Assembly: GCA_020849325.1 (NCBI GenBank) | Contig: JADLGL010000033.1 | Location: 1-37,523 of the forward strand | DNA: 37,523 nucleotides | Origin: Bauldia sp. | GTDB lineage: Bacteria; Pseudomonadota; Alphaproteobacteria; Rhizobiales; Kaistiaceae | Reading direction: 5' to 3' | Shown here: positions 25,296 to 34,751 of the stretch, one piece after another | Layout of the letters: each line of letters begins with the position of its first letter | Position numbering within the stretch: position 1 is the stretch's first letter | Program-made: the position numbers and the translations under genes | The notes under the pieces: generated by a model | What the model saw: only the letters and a program-made list of their open reading frames with translations | The model's database searches: none | What the model was told of the DNA's origin: nothing

Positions 25296-25530
25296 AGCAT
25301 GATCCGAAGAAGTGGCTGCCGGTTCTTCGAAAAGATCATGCTCCATCAAGGAACAAGGCGACCAGCATGATCCGAAGAAGTGGCTGCCGGTTCTTCGAAA
25401 AAGATCATGCTCCATCGAGGAACAAGGCGACGAGCATGATCCGGCTTCAACGGATCATCTAGGGGAAAGATCAGGCTCCTTCAGTCAAATCGGCGACTGG
25501 CGTGATCCGGCTCGGTCGGATCGCGCCTGG
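25295..25530 (+). repeat. Tandem array of RIME-like palindromes
   Basis: Units run 25295-25343, 25363-25412 and 25432-25478, with a degenerate fourth from about 25498. Units 1 and 2 are nearly identical, beginning AGCATGATCC and ending GATCATGCTC, and each can fold on itself. The 19-base spacers are also repeated (ending GGCGAC), so the whole has a period of about 68 bases. GAGCATGATC...GATCATGCTC palindromes are common between genes in Hyphomicrobiales. The first unit touches the CotH stop codon. Confidence 0.85.
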
Positions 25531-25558
25531 CGCGCCGGCCGCCCCGGAGGCGACGTCA

Positions 25559-26209
25559 ATGCAGGCAATCACCACCGACCTCATCGTGGAGCTCGTGCTC
25601 CGCTTCGCCATCGACGTCGCCGCCATGGCCGCGCTCGTCTTCGGCCTCTACTACCGCCGCTATCGCGACAAGGAGCTCGTCATCACGGCGGGGATGTTCA
25701 ATCTCTTCGCCTTCGTGATCCTCACCATCCTGTCGAGCGTCGAATTCGGCATCGCGGCGGGATTCGGCCTCTTCGCGGTCCTCGCGCTCTTCACGCTCCG
25801 ATCGGAGGAAATCTCGAAGACCGAGATCACCTATTTCTTCGGCAGCGTGGCGATCGCCGTCATCTGTTCGATCCAGGGGACCGAGGTGGCCTTCGTCGCC
25901 ATGGTCGTCGCGGTGGTCCTCGTCGCGGCCTGGGTGATCGACCATCCCAACATGCTCGCCTCCGTCGACACGGTGAAACTCACCCTCGACCGCATCGACC
26001 GCGGCGCGCTGTCCGATCCGGAGGAGACGAAGCGCGCTCTGTCGGCGCGGCTCGGCGTCGACGTCATGTCCTACCGGATCACCTTCATCGACTACGTCAA
26101 CGACGTCGTCCGCGTCACCGCGCACTACCGCACCCGCGCCGGCGTTCCGACGGCGCTTCCGGCGGAGCCGCACACCGCTCTCCCCGCCGTTCGCGACGGA
26201 GGGGCCTGA
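25559..26209 (+). CDS. DUF4956 membrane protein
   Basis: A 216-residue protein with about four hydrophobic segments in residues 8-135 (AALVFGLYYRRYRDKELVIT is the conserved DUF4956 region) and a soluble C-terminal domain (about 150-205) with helices and strands. DUF4956 genes typically sit between CotH and VTC genes, as here, so it is probably the membrane part of a polyphosphate-related machine. The start ATG 25559 follows GGAGG by 8 bases; the GTG at 25502 lies inside the repeat array and is rejected. Its stop overlaps the next start by 1 base (TGATG), so translation is coupled. Exact function unknown. Confidence 0.85.
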   Translation: MQAITTDLIVELVLRFAIDVAAMAALVFGLYYRRYRDKELVITAGMFNLFAFVILTILSSVEFGIAAGFGLFAVLALFTLRSEEISKTEITYFFGSVAIAVICSIQGTEVAFVAMVVAVVLVAAWVIDHPNMLASVDTVKLTLDRIDRGALSDPEETKRALSARLGVDVMSYRITFIDYVNDVVRVTAHYRTRAGVPTALPAEPHTALPAVRDGGA

Positions 26210-26961
26210 TGGACCTCCGCCTCGACCGCTTCGCCGGCATCGGCCTCGCCGAGCTCGACGAGCGCGCAAAGCTCGATGAACGGACCGACCAGAAATACGT
26301 CGTCCCCGAGACGGCGCTCGCGGCGGCGTTCGACGACCTCGCCGAGGATTTCGACGTTCTCGACATCGCCGGGCGGCGGTCCTTCGCCTACGATTCCATC
26401 TATTTCGACGGGCCCGGCCTGCCGAGCTTCGTCCATCATCGCCAGGGCCGGCGCATCCGCTTCAAGGTGCGCATCCGCAACTACGTCGACGCCGGCGCCT
26501 CGTTCCTCGAAGTGAAGCTGAAGGGGAAGCGCCGCGCGACCGTGAAGCGCCGTCTCGCGCTCGCGCCGGGCGGAGCGCTCGACGCCGCCGGGCTCGCCTT
26601 CATCGAAGGCGCCTACGCCGCCCTCTACGGCCGCGATTTCGACTGCGACCTCGTCCCCTCGCTCCGCGTCGGCTACCACCGCACCACCCTCGTCGCCCGT
26701 GCCGGCGGCGAGCGGATCACCATCGACCGCGAGGTCGCGTTTGCCGGCGATGCCGGTCTCGTCGCCGCGCGCCCCGGCGTCGCGATCGTCGAAACGAAAT
26801 CGCACAATGGCCGCGGCCTCGCCGACCAGGTTCTCCGGCGCCTCCACCAGCGTCCGGTGGCGCACTGCTCGAAATACTGCGTCGGCGTCTCGGCGCTCGG
26901 CAGGGCCGACCATGACGGCCCGTTCCGTCCCGCCATGACGCTGCTCGGCATCCGCGGCTGA
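26209..26961 (+). CDS. VTC-domain polyphosphate polymerase
   Basis: A 250-residue protein of the VTC/CYTH-like tunnel fold. Motifs in order: ERTDQKYVVPE (binding Lys), YDSIYFDGPGL, RIRFKVRIRNY, FLEVKLKGKRRATVKRR and IVETKSHN, giving the basic residues and acidic metal ligands that bind nucleotide triphosphate and the growing polyphosphate chain in VTC4. The length fits a single catalytic domain with no SPX sensor. It is translationally coupled to the DUF4956 gene and shares the Pho-box promoter, so it should be made when phosphate is scarce. It could instead make or handle another polyanion; the polymerase call is from family knowledge. Confidence 0.87.
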   Translation: MDLRLDRFAGIGLAELDERAKLDERTDQKYVVPETALAAAFDDLAEDFDVLDIAGRRSFAYDSIYFDGPGLPSFVHHRQGRRIRFKVRIRNYVDAGASFLEVKLKGKRRATVKRRLALAPGGALDAAGLAFIEGAYAALYGRDFDCDLVPSLRVGYHRTTLVARAGGERITIDREVAFAGDAGLVAARPGVAIVETKSHNGRGLADQVLRRLHQRPVAHCSKYCVGVSALGRADHDGPFRPAMTLLGIRG

Positions 26962-27126
26962 ACGGATCGGGCTTCAGCAATCACGGAACGGACGGGCCGG
27001 CCTCGACGCCCCGTGGGAGCATTCGGCGATGGAGATCGTCCCTTCCGCTGCGCGATGCGCCCGCCGCTTGACCTCCGTCAGCCCAAATGCTCATCGCTGA
27101 CCCGATCCGTCAGGAGGACATCCGCG

Positions 27127-28203
27127 TTGAGCCGCTACTGGTCCGAACTCGCCCGCCGGCTTTCGCCCTATGTCCCCGGCGAACAGCCGCGCATTGCCGG
27201 GCTCGTCAAGCTCAACACCAATGAGAGCCCGTTCGGCCCGTCGCCGCGCGCGATCGCAGCCATCCGCGCCGCGGCCGGCGATGCCCTGCGGCTCTACCCC
27301 GACCCGCAGTCGACGCACCTCCGCGAGGCGCTCGCCCGCTATCACGGCGTCACTCCCGCCCATGTCTTCGTCGGCAACGGCTCCGACGAGGTTCTGGCCC
27401 ATGCCTTCGCGGCGCTCCTGAAGCAGCCGGCGCCGGTCCTCTTCCCGGACGTCACCTACGCCTTCTATCCCGTCTATTGCCGGCTCTTCGGCATCGATTT
27501 CGAGACGGTGCCGGTCGACGGCGCGTTCTGCGTGGACCTCCGGTCCTATCTCGGCCGCGGCGGCGCCATCGTCATCGCCAACCCGAATGCGCCGACCGGC
27601 ATCGCGCTGTCGCCGGACGACATTGCCGGCCTCCTTCGCGCGCGCCCGGACGTGCCGGTCGTGATCGATGAAGCCTATGTCGATTTCGGCGGCGAGACGG
27701 CCATCCCGCTCGTTGCCGAACACCAGAACCTCCTCGTCGTCCGGACGTTCTCGAAATCCCGTGCGCTGGCGGGCCTCCGTGTCGGCTATGCCATCGGCGA
27801 CCCGGCCCTCATCGAGGGCCTCGTGCGGGTGAAGGACAGCTTCAACTCCTACCCGCTCGGCCGGCCGGCCGAGGCGGGTGCCGTCGCCGCGATCGAGGAC
27901 GAGGCGCATTTCGAGGCGATGCGCTCGGCCGTCATCGCCAACCGCGAGAGCCTCGCGGCGTCGCTGCGCGGTTTTGGCTTCGAGGTCCTGCCGTCGCAGG
28001 CGAACTTCCTCTTCGCGCGCCACCCGGCCATGAGCGGCAAAGCCCTCGCGGCGGCGCTCCGCGACCGGGCGATCCTGGTCCGCCGCTTCGACGTCCCGCG
28101 CATCGCCGATCACCTCCGCATCACCGTCGGCTCCGCCGATGAGATCGGGCGGCTGACCGCGGTGTTGGCTGAGATCGTTGGGGTCGTGAGTAGTGAATGG
28201 TGA
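27127..28203 (+). CDS. hisC: Histidinol-phosphate aminotransferase
   Basis: A 358-residue fold type I PLP enzyme that converts imidazole acetol phosphate and glutamate to histidinol phosphate in histidine synthesis. Visible motifs are LNTNESPFGPSP, YPDPQSTHLREAL, GNGSDEV, ANPNAPTG and VIDEAYVDF, with the PLP lysine K210 in TFSKSRALAGLRVGY. The start is TTG 27127 with AGGAGG at 27112-27117; no in-frame ATG lies near the conserved N-terminus. The last residues (VVSSEW) and the stop codon are encoded by the first bases of a low-complexity repeat, so the natural C-terminus may have been changed. It stands apart from other his genes; a role on another amino-acid phosphate or aromatic amino acid is possible. 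Confidence 0.88.
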   Translation: MSRYWSELARRLSPYVPGEQPRIAGLVKLNTNESPFGPSPRAIAAIRAAAGDALRLYPDPQSTHLREALARYHGVTPAHVFVGNGSDEVLAHAFAALLKQPAPVLFPDVTYAFYPVYCRLFGIDFETVPVDGAFCVDLRSYLGRGGAIVIANPNAPTGIALSPDDIAGLLRARPDVPVVIDEAYVDFGGETAIPLVAEHQNLLVVRTFSKSRALAGLRVGYAIGDPALIEGLVRVKDSFNSYPLGRPAEAGAVAAIEDEAHFEAMRSAVIANRESLAASLRGFGFEVLPSQANFLFARHPAMSGKALAAALRDRAILVRRFDVPRIADHLRITVGSADEIGRLTAVLAEIVGVVSSEW

Positions 28204-28348
28204 ATGGTGAGCAGCAAGTAGCGAATAGGGAATAGCGAGTAAAATTGGAGCCACGCTTTATTACTCACTACTTCACTGCTCACTTTACTTAACTACTCAC
28301 TATTCTCTTACTCACCATTCGCCACATCCTCACTATTCGCTTACTTCC
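28184..28348. repeat. Low-complexity inverted repeat at the end of hisC
   Basis: The left half is built from GTGAGTAGTGAATGG-like units and the right half (from about 28261) from their complement (CTCACTATTC, CTCACCATTCGC), so a long imperfect hairpin can form. GC content drops sharply. The repeat begins inside the hisC coding sequence, supplies its stop codon and ends just before the DUF1127-like gene. Confidence 0.8.
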
Positions 28349-28356
28349 TCTTCCCT

Positions 28357-28578
28357 TCACCCCTCCCGCCACGCCCGCCGCGACGGGTCGGGCGGCAGCC
28401 CGATGTCGCGCCGCAGGTGGTCGGAGAGGGGCGTTTCCGATCCGATGCGCTCGCCCCTTGGCCGGAGCCGGCCGAAAGTCGCGCCGATCGCCTGGAGGGC
28501 CGGGCCCGCGAAGGCGAGGCGCGCCAGGATGGTGGAATGCCGGGCCGCTGCCCGGTCGTCGATCCGTGCAATAGACAT
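28357..28578 (-). CDS. DUF1127-like small protein
   Basis: A 73-residue basic protein. The C-terminal LSDHLRRDIGLPPDPSRR resembles the DUF1127 pattern (LxDxLLRDIGL), a short Arg-rich domain common in alphaproteobacteria and linked in some species to phosphate or small-RNA control. The ATG at 28578 has GGGAGGA upstream but at a long distance (about 17 bases), which weakens the start. It ends beside the inverted repeat that borders hisC. Moderate support only. Confidence 0.5.
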   Translation of the reverse strand: MSIARIDDRAAARHSTILARLAFAGPALQAIGATFGRLRPRGERIGSETPLSDHLRRDIGLPPDPSRRAWREG

Positions 28579-28738
28579 CGCCGTGCCGCACTGGTCCTCC
28601 CAGTTACGGTCCCAATTTCGAAAGTAGAACGACGGACCGGACGGCGGCGAGCGCGCGTGCTGCGCCGGCACCGGCGATCCAGGTAGAGTTAAAGGTGGGA
28701 AAGATCCGCGGCCGGCGAACTGATGCCGGCAATACTGC

Positions 28739-28813
28739 TTACGAGCAGCGCCCGCTCATTCGGAGCCGGCGAAAGTATCCCACTCGGTACTGCGAAGGGT
28801 CATTGGAATTCAT
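28739..28813 (-). CDS. Possible 24-residue small protein
   Basis: ATG at 28813-28811 is preceded by AAGGAGGG at an ideal distance (4 bases), the strongest ribosome binding site in this gap, and opens a 24-residue frame, MNSNDPSQYRVGYFRRLRMS plus four residues, ending TAA. The peptide is basic with aromatic residues and has no signal peptide. It matches nothing I know. It lies on the same strand as the DUF1127-like gene. Confidence 0.4.
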   Translation of the reverse strand: MNSNDPSQYRVGYFRRLRMSGRCS

Positions 28814-29170
28814 GCGGCCCTCCTTTCCGGTGGGTCTGGGCGACGGAAGGGCAGTCGTATAGGCCCCATGCACGCGATACGGAAGAGGGCAAGCAGAATT
28901 TTTTCGTGCCGCAGTCGCGGTGTGTCGGCCGGGCCACATGCGAACTCCGCGCCGGCAACGAAATCCCGGTTTCCTGCCGTTTTTCAAGCCAACATGGATC
29001 AGAACGGGTGCCGGTTCGCTTCTATCGTTAAGGCCTGTGACGGAATTACGGCGGCGGCCCGAATCGGCGCTGCTGGTTGACTGGCGGGAAAAGTCGCTCC
29101 CAGACTGAGGGGCCGGGCCCGCTTTCTCCGGCAAAGACGTGGGTAAACGCCGCAAAGGAGAGCTCCACAA
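28814..29170. other. Intergenic region upstream of oppA, nothing else seen
   Basis: This 357-base gap should hold the oppA promoter and that of the small ORF. Frames in it have no recognisable product. Lower GC around 28890-28915 and 28985-29050 fits promoter DNA, but no clear -35/-10 pair or operator was found. Confidence 0.4.
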
Positions 29171-30760
29171 ATGAAATTCGTCCCATTTGCCAAGTTCGCA
29201 GCGGTAGCCGCCGCGCTGGCAATCAGCTTCTCGGCGACTGCGGGAGCGCAAACGCTTCGCACCTTCAACGGCGGCGAGCCCGCCTCGCTCGATCCGCACC
29301 GGGTTTCCGGCGACTGGGAGAACCGGATCGTCGGCGACTATCTCGAAGGCCTGATGACCGAGGACGCGAACGCGACGCCGATCCTCGGCCAGGCCGAGGC
29401 CTTCACCATTTCCGATGACGGTCTGACCTACACCTTCGTCATCCGCAGCGATGCGATGTGGAGCGATGGCACCCCCGTCACCGCGCAGGACTTCGACTAC
29501 GCCTTCCGCCGCCTGTTCGATCCCGCCCGCGCGGCCGAGTACGCGTATCTCCAGTACCCGATCAAGAATGCCGAGGCGATCAACGCCGGCGAAATGCCGA
29601 TGGATCAGCTCGGTGTCCGCGTAATCGACGATCGGACCATCGAATTCACCCTCGAGCAGCCGACGCCGTACTTCGTCGATGCTCTCGCCCACTACACCGC
29701 CTATCCGCTGCCGCGCCACGTGGTCGAGCAGTTCGGCGACGCGTGGGTGCAGCCCGCCAACATCGTCGGCAACGGTCCCTACAACATCGTCGAGTGGATC
29801 CCGAACAGCTACATCCACTCGGTGAAGAGCGAGACCTATTACGACGCGGCCAACGTCCAGATCGCCGAGGTGTATTACTACGCCCTCGACGACCTCGCGG
29901 CGGCCCTGCAGCGCTATCGGGCCGGCGAGTTCGACATCATGACGGACTTCCCGACCGACCAGTACCAGCTGCTTCAGACGCAGTATCCGGGCCAGGCGCA
30001 CGTCGCGCCCTTCCTCGGCATCTATTACTACGTCATGAACCAGAACATGCCGCAGCTGCAGGACGTCAACGTCCGCAAGGCGCTCTCGATGGCGGTCAAC
30101 CGTGACGTCATCGGCCCGCAGATCCTCGGCACCGGTGAGCTTCCGGCCTATGGCTGGGTTCCGCCCGGCACCGCGAACTATCCCTTCCCGGGCTACCAGC
30201 CCGACTGGGTCGCGCTGCCTTATGGCGAACGCGTCGCGCAGGCGACCGCGCTCATGGAAGCGGCGGGCTACACCGCCCAGAACCCGCTTCGCCTCCAGCT
30301 CCGCTACAACACCAACGACAACCACCAGCGGATCGCCGTGGCGATCGCGGCGATGTGGGAGCCGCTGCATGTTCAGGTCGAGCTGTTCAACTCGGAGACC
30401 GCCGTCCACTACGACGCCCTCCAGAACAACGACTTCGCCGGCGTCGGCCGCGCGGGCTGGCTGATGGACTACAACGACGCCATCAACACGCTCGAACTGC
30501 TGCGCTCGGACATCCAGTACAACTACGGGCGCTTCAACAACCCCGAGTTCGACGCGCTGCTGCGCCAGAGCGCGACGATCACCGACATGGCCGCGCGTGC
30601 CGTGATCCTGCGCGAGGCGGAAGTCCTTGCCATGGAGAACTACGCGGCGCTCCCGCTGTACTACTACGTCTCCAAGAACGTGGTGTCGCCGCGTGTCCAG
30701 GGCTTCGTGGACAACGCCAAGGACATCCACCGCACCCGCTGGCTCTCCCTGACCAACTAG
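29171..30760 (+). CDS. oppA: Oligopeptide ABC transporter, periplasmic binding protein
   Basis: A 529-residue family-5 solute-binding protein with a signal peptide (about 1-26, ending AGAQ). Family marks are LRTFNGGEPASLDPHRVSGD near the N-terminus, LTYTFVIRSDAMWSDGTPVT, and DVNVRKALSMAVNRDVI in the second lobe. The ending RTRWLSL is typical of OppA-type proteins. It binds oligopeptides in the periplasm and passes them to the OppBC channel. The ATG follows AAAGGAGAG by 8 bases, a very strong site. It is first in a five-gene operon, with a strong hairpin before oppB, so it is probably made in excess. Confidence 0.92.
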   Translation: MKFVPFAKFAAVAAALAISFSATAGAQTLRTFNGGEPASLDPHRVSGDWENRIVGDYLEGLMTEDANATPILGQAEAFTISDDGLTYTFVIRSDAMWSDGTPVTAQDFDYAFRRLFDPARAAEYAYLQYPIKNAEAINAGEMPMDQLGVRVIDDRTIEFTLEQPTPYFVDALAHYTAYPLPRHVVEQFGDAWVQPANIVGNGPYNIVEWIPNSYIHSVKSETYYDAANVQIAEVYYYALDDLAAALQRYRAGEFDIMTDFPTDQYQLLQTQYPGQAHVAPFLGIYYYVMNQNMPQLQDVNVRKALSMAVNRDVIGPQILGTGELPAYGWVPPGTANYPFPGYQPDWVALPYGERVAQATALMEAAGYTAQNPLRLQLRYNTNDNHQRIAVAIAAMWEPLHVQVELFNSETAVHYDALQNNDFAGVGRAGWLMDYNDAINTLELLRSDIQYNYGRFNNPEFDALLRQSATITDMAARAVILREAEVLAMENYAALPLYYYVSKNVVSPRVQGFVDNAKDIHRTRWLSLTN

Positions 30761-30772
30761 CGGAACGCAACC

Positions 30773-30800
30773 GGGGCCGGCGCCGTTTGGCGCCGGCCCC
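30773..30800 (+). terminator. Hairpin between oppA and oppB
   Basis: A perfect 12-bp GC-rich stem (30773-30784 with 30789-30800) with loop GTTT lies 13 bases after the oppA stop and 26 before oppB. As in other binding-protein operons it probably protects the oppA mRNA end or terminates part of the transcripts, keeping oppA in excess over the permease. Confidence 0.75.
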
Positions 30801-30826
30801 ACCCGGACTGGGGGTCAGGGACGATC

Positions 30827-31747
30827 ATGCTTCGCTACGCGTTGAGGCGTATTCTTGCGGCGTTGCCGATCGCCCTGATCGCAATCACGTTGTGCTTCAT
30901 CGTGATGCGGCTCGCCCCCGGCGGTCCGTTCGATGGCGAAAGGCCTCTGCCTCCGGCCGTGGAGGCCAACGTCCGGGCCTACTACAATCTCGATAAGCCG
31001 CTGATCGAGCAGTACTTCCTCTACGTCGGCGGTGTGCTGCGCGGCGATCTCGGCCCATCGATGACGTCGTACGATTTCTCCGTCAGCGACCTCCTCGGCT
31101 TCGGCATCCCGTTCACCTTCATGCTCGGCTTCTCGGCGTTCGTCATTGCGACGCTGATCGGGCTCGTCGTCGGTATCGTCTCGGCGGTCAACCAGAACCG
31201 GTGGCCGGACTACCTCCTCGTCTTCGTCGTGATGATCGGCGTGATCGTCCCGAACTTCCTCGTCGGCCATATCCTGCAGCTGATTTTCGGCGTGTACCTC
31301 CAATGGCTGCCCGCCGGCGGCTGGGGCGGGAACATCAGCCAGCTGGTGATGCCGATCACCGTCCTCGCCTGGCCGCACGCCGCCCGAATATCGCGCCTGA
31401 TGCGCGGCTCGATGATCGAGGTCCTCGGCGCCAACTACATCCGGACGGCGAAAGCGAAAGGCATCGGCGAGCGCCTCGTTCTCGTCCGGCACGCCATCAA
31501 GCCGGCGCTGATCCCGGTGGTGTCCTATCTCGGCCCGGGCCTCTCTTACCTTCTCACCGGCTCGATCGTCGTCGAGAACATTTTCGGCCTGCCGGGCATC
31601 GGCCGTTACTTCGTCAACGCCGCGCTCAACCGCGACTACGGTCTCGTCCTCGGCACGACCATTCTCTACGTGGTGGTGATCCTCGTCCTGAACCTCCTCG
31701 TCGATATCCTCTACGCCTGGCTCGATCCGAAGGTGAGGTACCGCTGA
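30827..31747 (+). CDS. oppB: Oligopeptide ABC transporter, permease
   Basis: A 306-residue inner-membrane permease with six helices. The N-terminal MLRYALRRILAALPIALIAI and the PGGPFD motif are typical of OppB/DppB. The conserved EAA loop, facing the ATPases, reads NYIRTAKAKGIGERLVLVRH (about 204-223), and the C-terminal YAWLDPKVRYR is the family ending. It forms the channel with OppC. The start follows GGGGTCAGGGA. Its stop overlaps the oppC start by 1 base (TGATG). Confidence 0.93.
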   Translation: MLRYALRRILAALPIALIAITLCFIVMRLAPGGPFDGERPLPPAVEANVRAYYNLDKPLIEQYFLYVGGVLRGDLGPSMTSYDFSVSDLLGFGIPFTFMLGFSAFVIATLIGLVVGIVSAVNQNRWPDYLLVFVVMIGVIVPNFLVGHILQLIFGVYLQWLPAGGWGGNISQLVMPITVLAWPHAARISRLMRGSMIEVLGANYIRTAKAKGIGERLVLVRHAIKPALIPVVSYLGPGLSYLLTGSIVVENIFGLPGIGRYFVNAALNRDYGLVLGTTILYVVVILVLNLLVDILYAWLDPKVRYR

Positions 31748-32666
31748 TGGTTGGCTTCACCGGCAAGGACGCCGTCCTCACCCGCTACGCCGAGCGTCTC
31801 CACGAACTCGACCGCTCGAAGGGCCAGTCGCTCACCCGCGATGCCTTCCGCCGCCTGCGGCGGAACAGGGCGGCGATGGTCTCGATCTTCGTCATCGTCT
31901 TCATCATCCTCGCCGCACTCATCGGTCCGCTGTTCGTCCCGTGGACCGTGAAGGAGGTCGACTGGTCGGCGTTCCGCAGCCCGCCGGACTGGGCGAAGGG
32001 CCACTATCTCGGCACCGACCAGAACGGCCGCGACCTTCTCGCCCGCCTCCTCCAGGGCACGCAGATGTCGCTTCTGGTGGCGGCCGTGGCGACGTTCGTC
32101 TCCGTCACCATCGGCGTCGTCTACGGCGCCATCGCCGGCTACGTCGGCGGCCGGATCGATGCGATCATGATGCGCTTCGTCGACATCATGTACGCGCTGC
32201 CCTACATCCTGTTCGTCATCATCCTCGTGGTCATCTTCGGCCGGAGGCCGGTGCTCCTCTTCGTCGCCATCGGCGCGCTGGAATGGCTCACGATGGCCCG
32301 CATCGTCCGTGGCCAGACGCTGAGCCTCAAGGAGAAGGAGTTCGTCGAAGCGGCGCGCGCCGGCGGCGCCACGACCCGCACGATCGTCTTCCGTCACATC
32401 ATCCGGAACCTCACCGGGCCCGTGGTGATCTACGCCACGCTGACCATCCCCGAGATCATCATCGTCGAGAGTTTCCTCTCCTATCTCGGTCTCGGCGTGC
32501 AGGAGCCGCTCACCTCACTCGGAACGCTGATTTCGCGCGGGGCCGAGGTGTTCGAGGTCATGCCCTGGCTCCTCATCCCGCCGGCGGTGGTGCTGGTGAC
32601 CCTCCTCCTCGGGCTCACCTTCATCGGCGACGGTCTCCGCGACGCCCTCGATCCGAAGGACCGCTG

Positions 32667-32667
<1 letters not shown>
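31747..32667 (+). CDS. oppC: Oligopeptide ABC transporter, permease
   Basis: A 306-residue permease paired with OppB. A cytoplasmic start with SLTRDAFRRLRRNRAAMVSI leads into helix 1; YLGTDQNGRDLLARLLQGTQ is the OppC/DppC signature (GTDxxGRDxxSR), and KEFVEAARAGGATTRTIVFRHI is the EAA loop contacting the ATPases. It ends GDGLRDALDPKDR, the usual family ending. The ATG overlaps the oppB stop and its own stop overlaps the oppD start (TGATG), so the operon is translationally coupled throughout. Confidence 0.93.
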
Positions 32668-33685
<1,018 letters not shown>

Positions 33686-33689
<4 letters not shown>

Positions 33690-34735
33690 GCGAGTCCCAC
33701 CGCGTCGCGCTCACGGTCGAAGGGCTGCGAAAGACCTTCCCGATCCGCCACGGCCTCTTCAGCCGGCCGCTGACGCTCACCGCGCTCGACGACATCGACC
33801 TGTCGGTCGGCGAGGGCGAAACCGTCGGCATCGTCGGCGAGAGCGGTTCGGGCAAATCGACGCTCGGCCGCTGCATCCTCCATCTGATGTCTCCCGACAG
33901 CGGCAGGATCGAGTTCTACGGCCAGGAGCTCACGCATCTCTCGAAGGAAGAGATGCGGATGTGGCGGCAGGAGATCCAGGTGATCTTCCAGGACCCGCTC
34001 GCCTCGCTCAATCCGCGCCTTGCCGTCGGCGACATCATCACCGACCCGCTCCGCTCGTTCTTCCCGAACATGGGGCGGACGGAGCGGAGAGCCCGCGCGC
34101 TCCGGATGATGGACGAGGTCGGCCTCCTGCCGGAGATGATCAACCGCTACCCGCACGAGTTCTCGGGCGGCCAGGCGCAGCGCATCGGCATTGCCCGCGC
34201 GCTCATCTCCGAGCCGAAGATGATCATCTGCGACGAGCCGGTCTCGGCGCTCGACGTGTCGATCCAGGCGCAAATCCTGAACCTCCTCGCGAAGCTCAAG
34301 GAGGAGTTCAGGCTGACGCTGATCTTCATCAGCCACGACCTCTCGGTCGTCCGCCACGTCTCCGACCGCATCATGGTGATGTATCTCGGCCGGATCGTCG
34401 AAAGCGCGCCGGCGCGCGAGCTCTACGCCGCACCGAAACATCCCTACACCCGTGCCCTTCTGACGGCCGTGCCCATCGCCGACCCGAAGCGCGCCCGCGC
34501 CCGGACGATCGAGGGCCTCGTCGGCGAAATCCCGTCGCCGATCAACCCACCCTCCGGCTGCCATTTCCGCACGCGCTGTCCCTACGCCATCACCGAATGC
34601 GCCCGCGTCCGCCCGCCGCTCGAGCCCGCTGGCGAGAGCCGCAGGGTCGCCTGCATCCGCTGGAAGGAAATCGACGCCCGCGGCGTGGATGCCGTTACCC
34701 GGAAGCCAGAGGAATTGGCCGCGGCGCTGCAGTAG
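33686..34735 (+). CDS. oppF: Oligopeptide ABC transporter, ATP-binding protein
   Basis: A 349-residue ATPase, partner of OppD. It has an OppF-type insert KTFPIRHGLFSR before Walker A GESGSGKST, then VIFQDPLASLNPR, signature FSGGQAQR, Walker B MIICDEPVSALD and switch FISHDLSVVRH. The C-terminal extension carries GCHFRTRCPYAITEC. It is the last gene of the opp operon and converges with the methyltransferase gene, with only 16 bases between the stops, so transcription must end inside one of them. Confidence 0.93.
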
Positions 34736-34751
34736 GACGGCAAGCCTCCGG

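Noticed and set aside
25312-25500. ORF running through the RIME-like repeats (KKWLPVLRKRSCSIEEQG)
   Set aside because: Repeated peptide arises from the palindromic repeat; no ribosome binding site, and the real gene starts at 25559.
25295-25530. CRISPR array
   Set aside because: Only three to four units, palindromic and decaying, with repeated rather than unique spacers and no cas genes.
28707-28728. Terminator after the 24-residue ORF (GCCGGC...GCCGGC)
   Set aside because: Only 6-bp self-complementary arms and no T tract; common by chance at this GC content.
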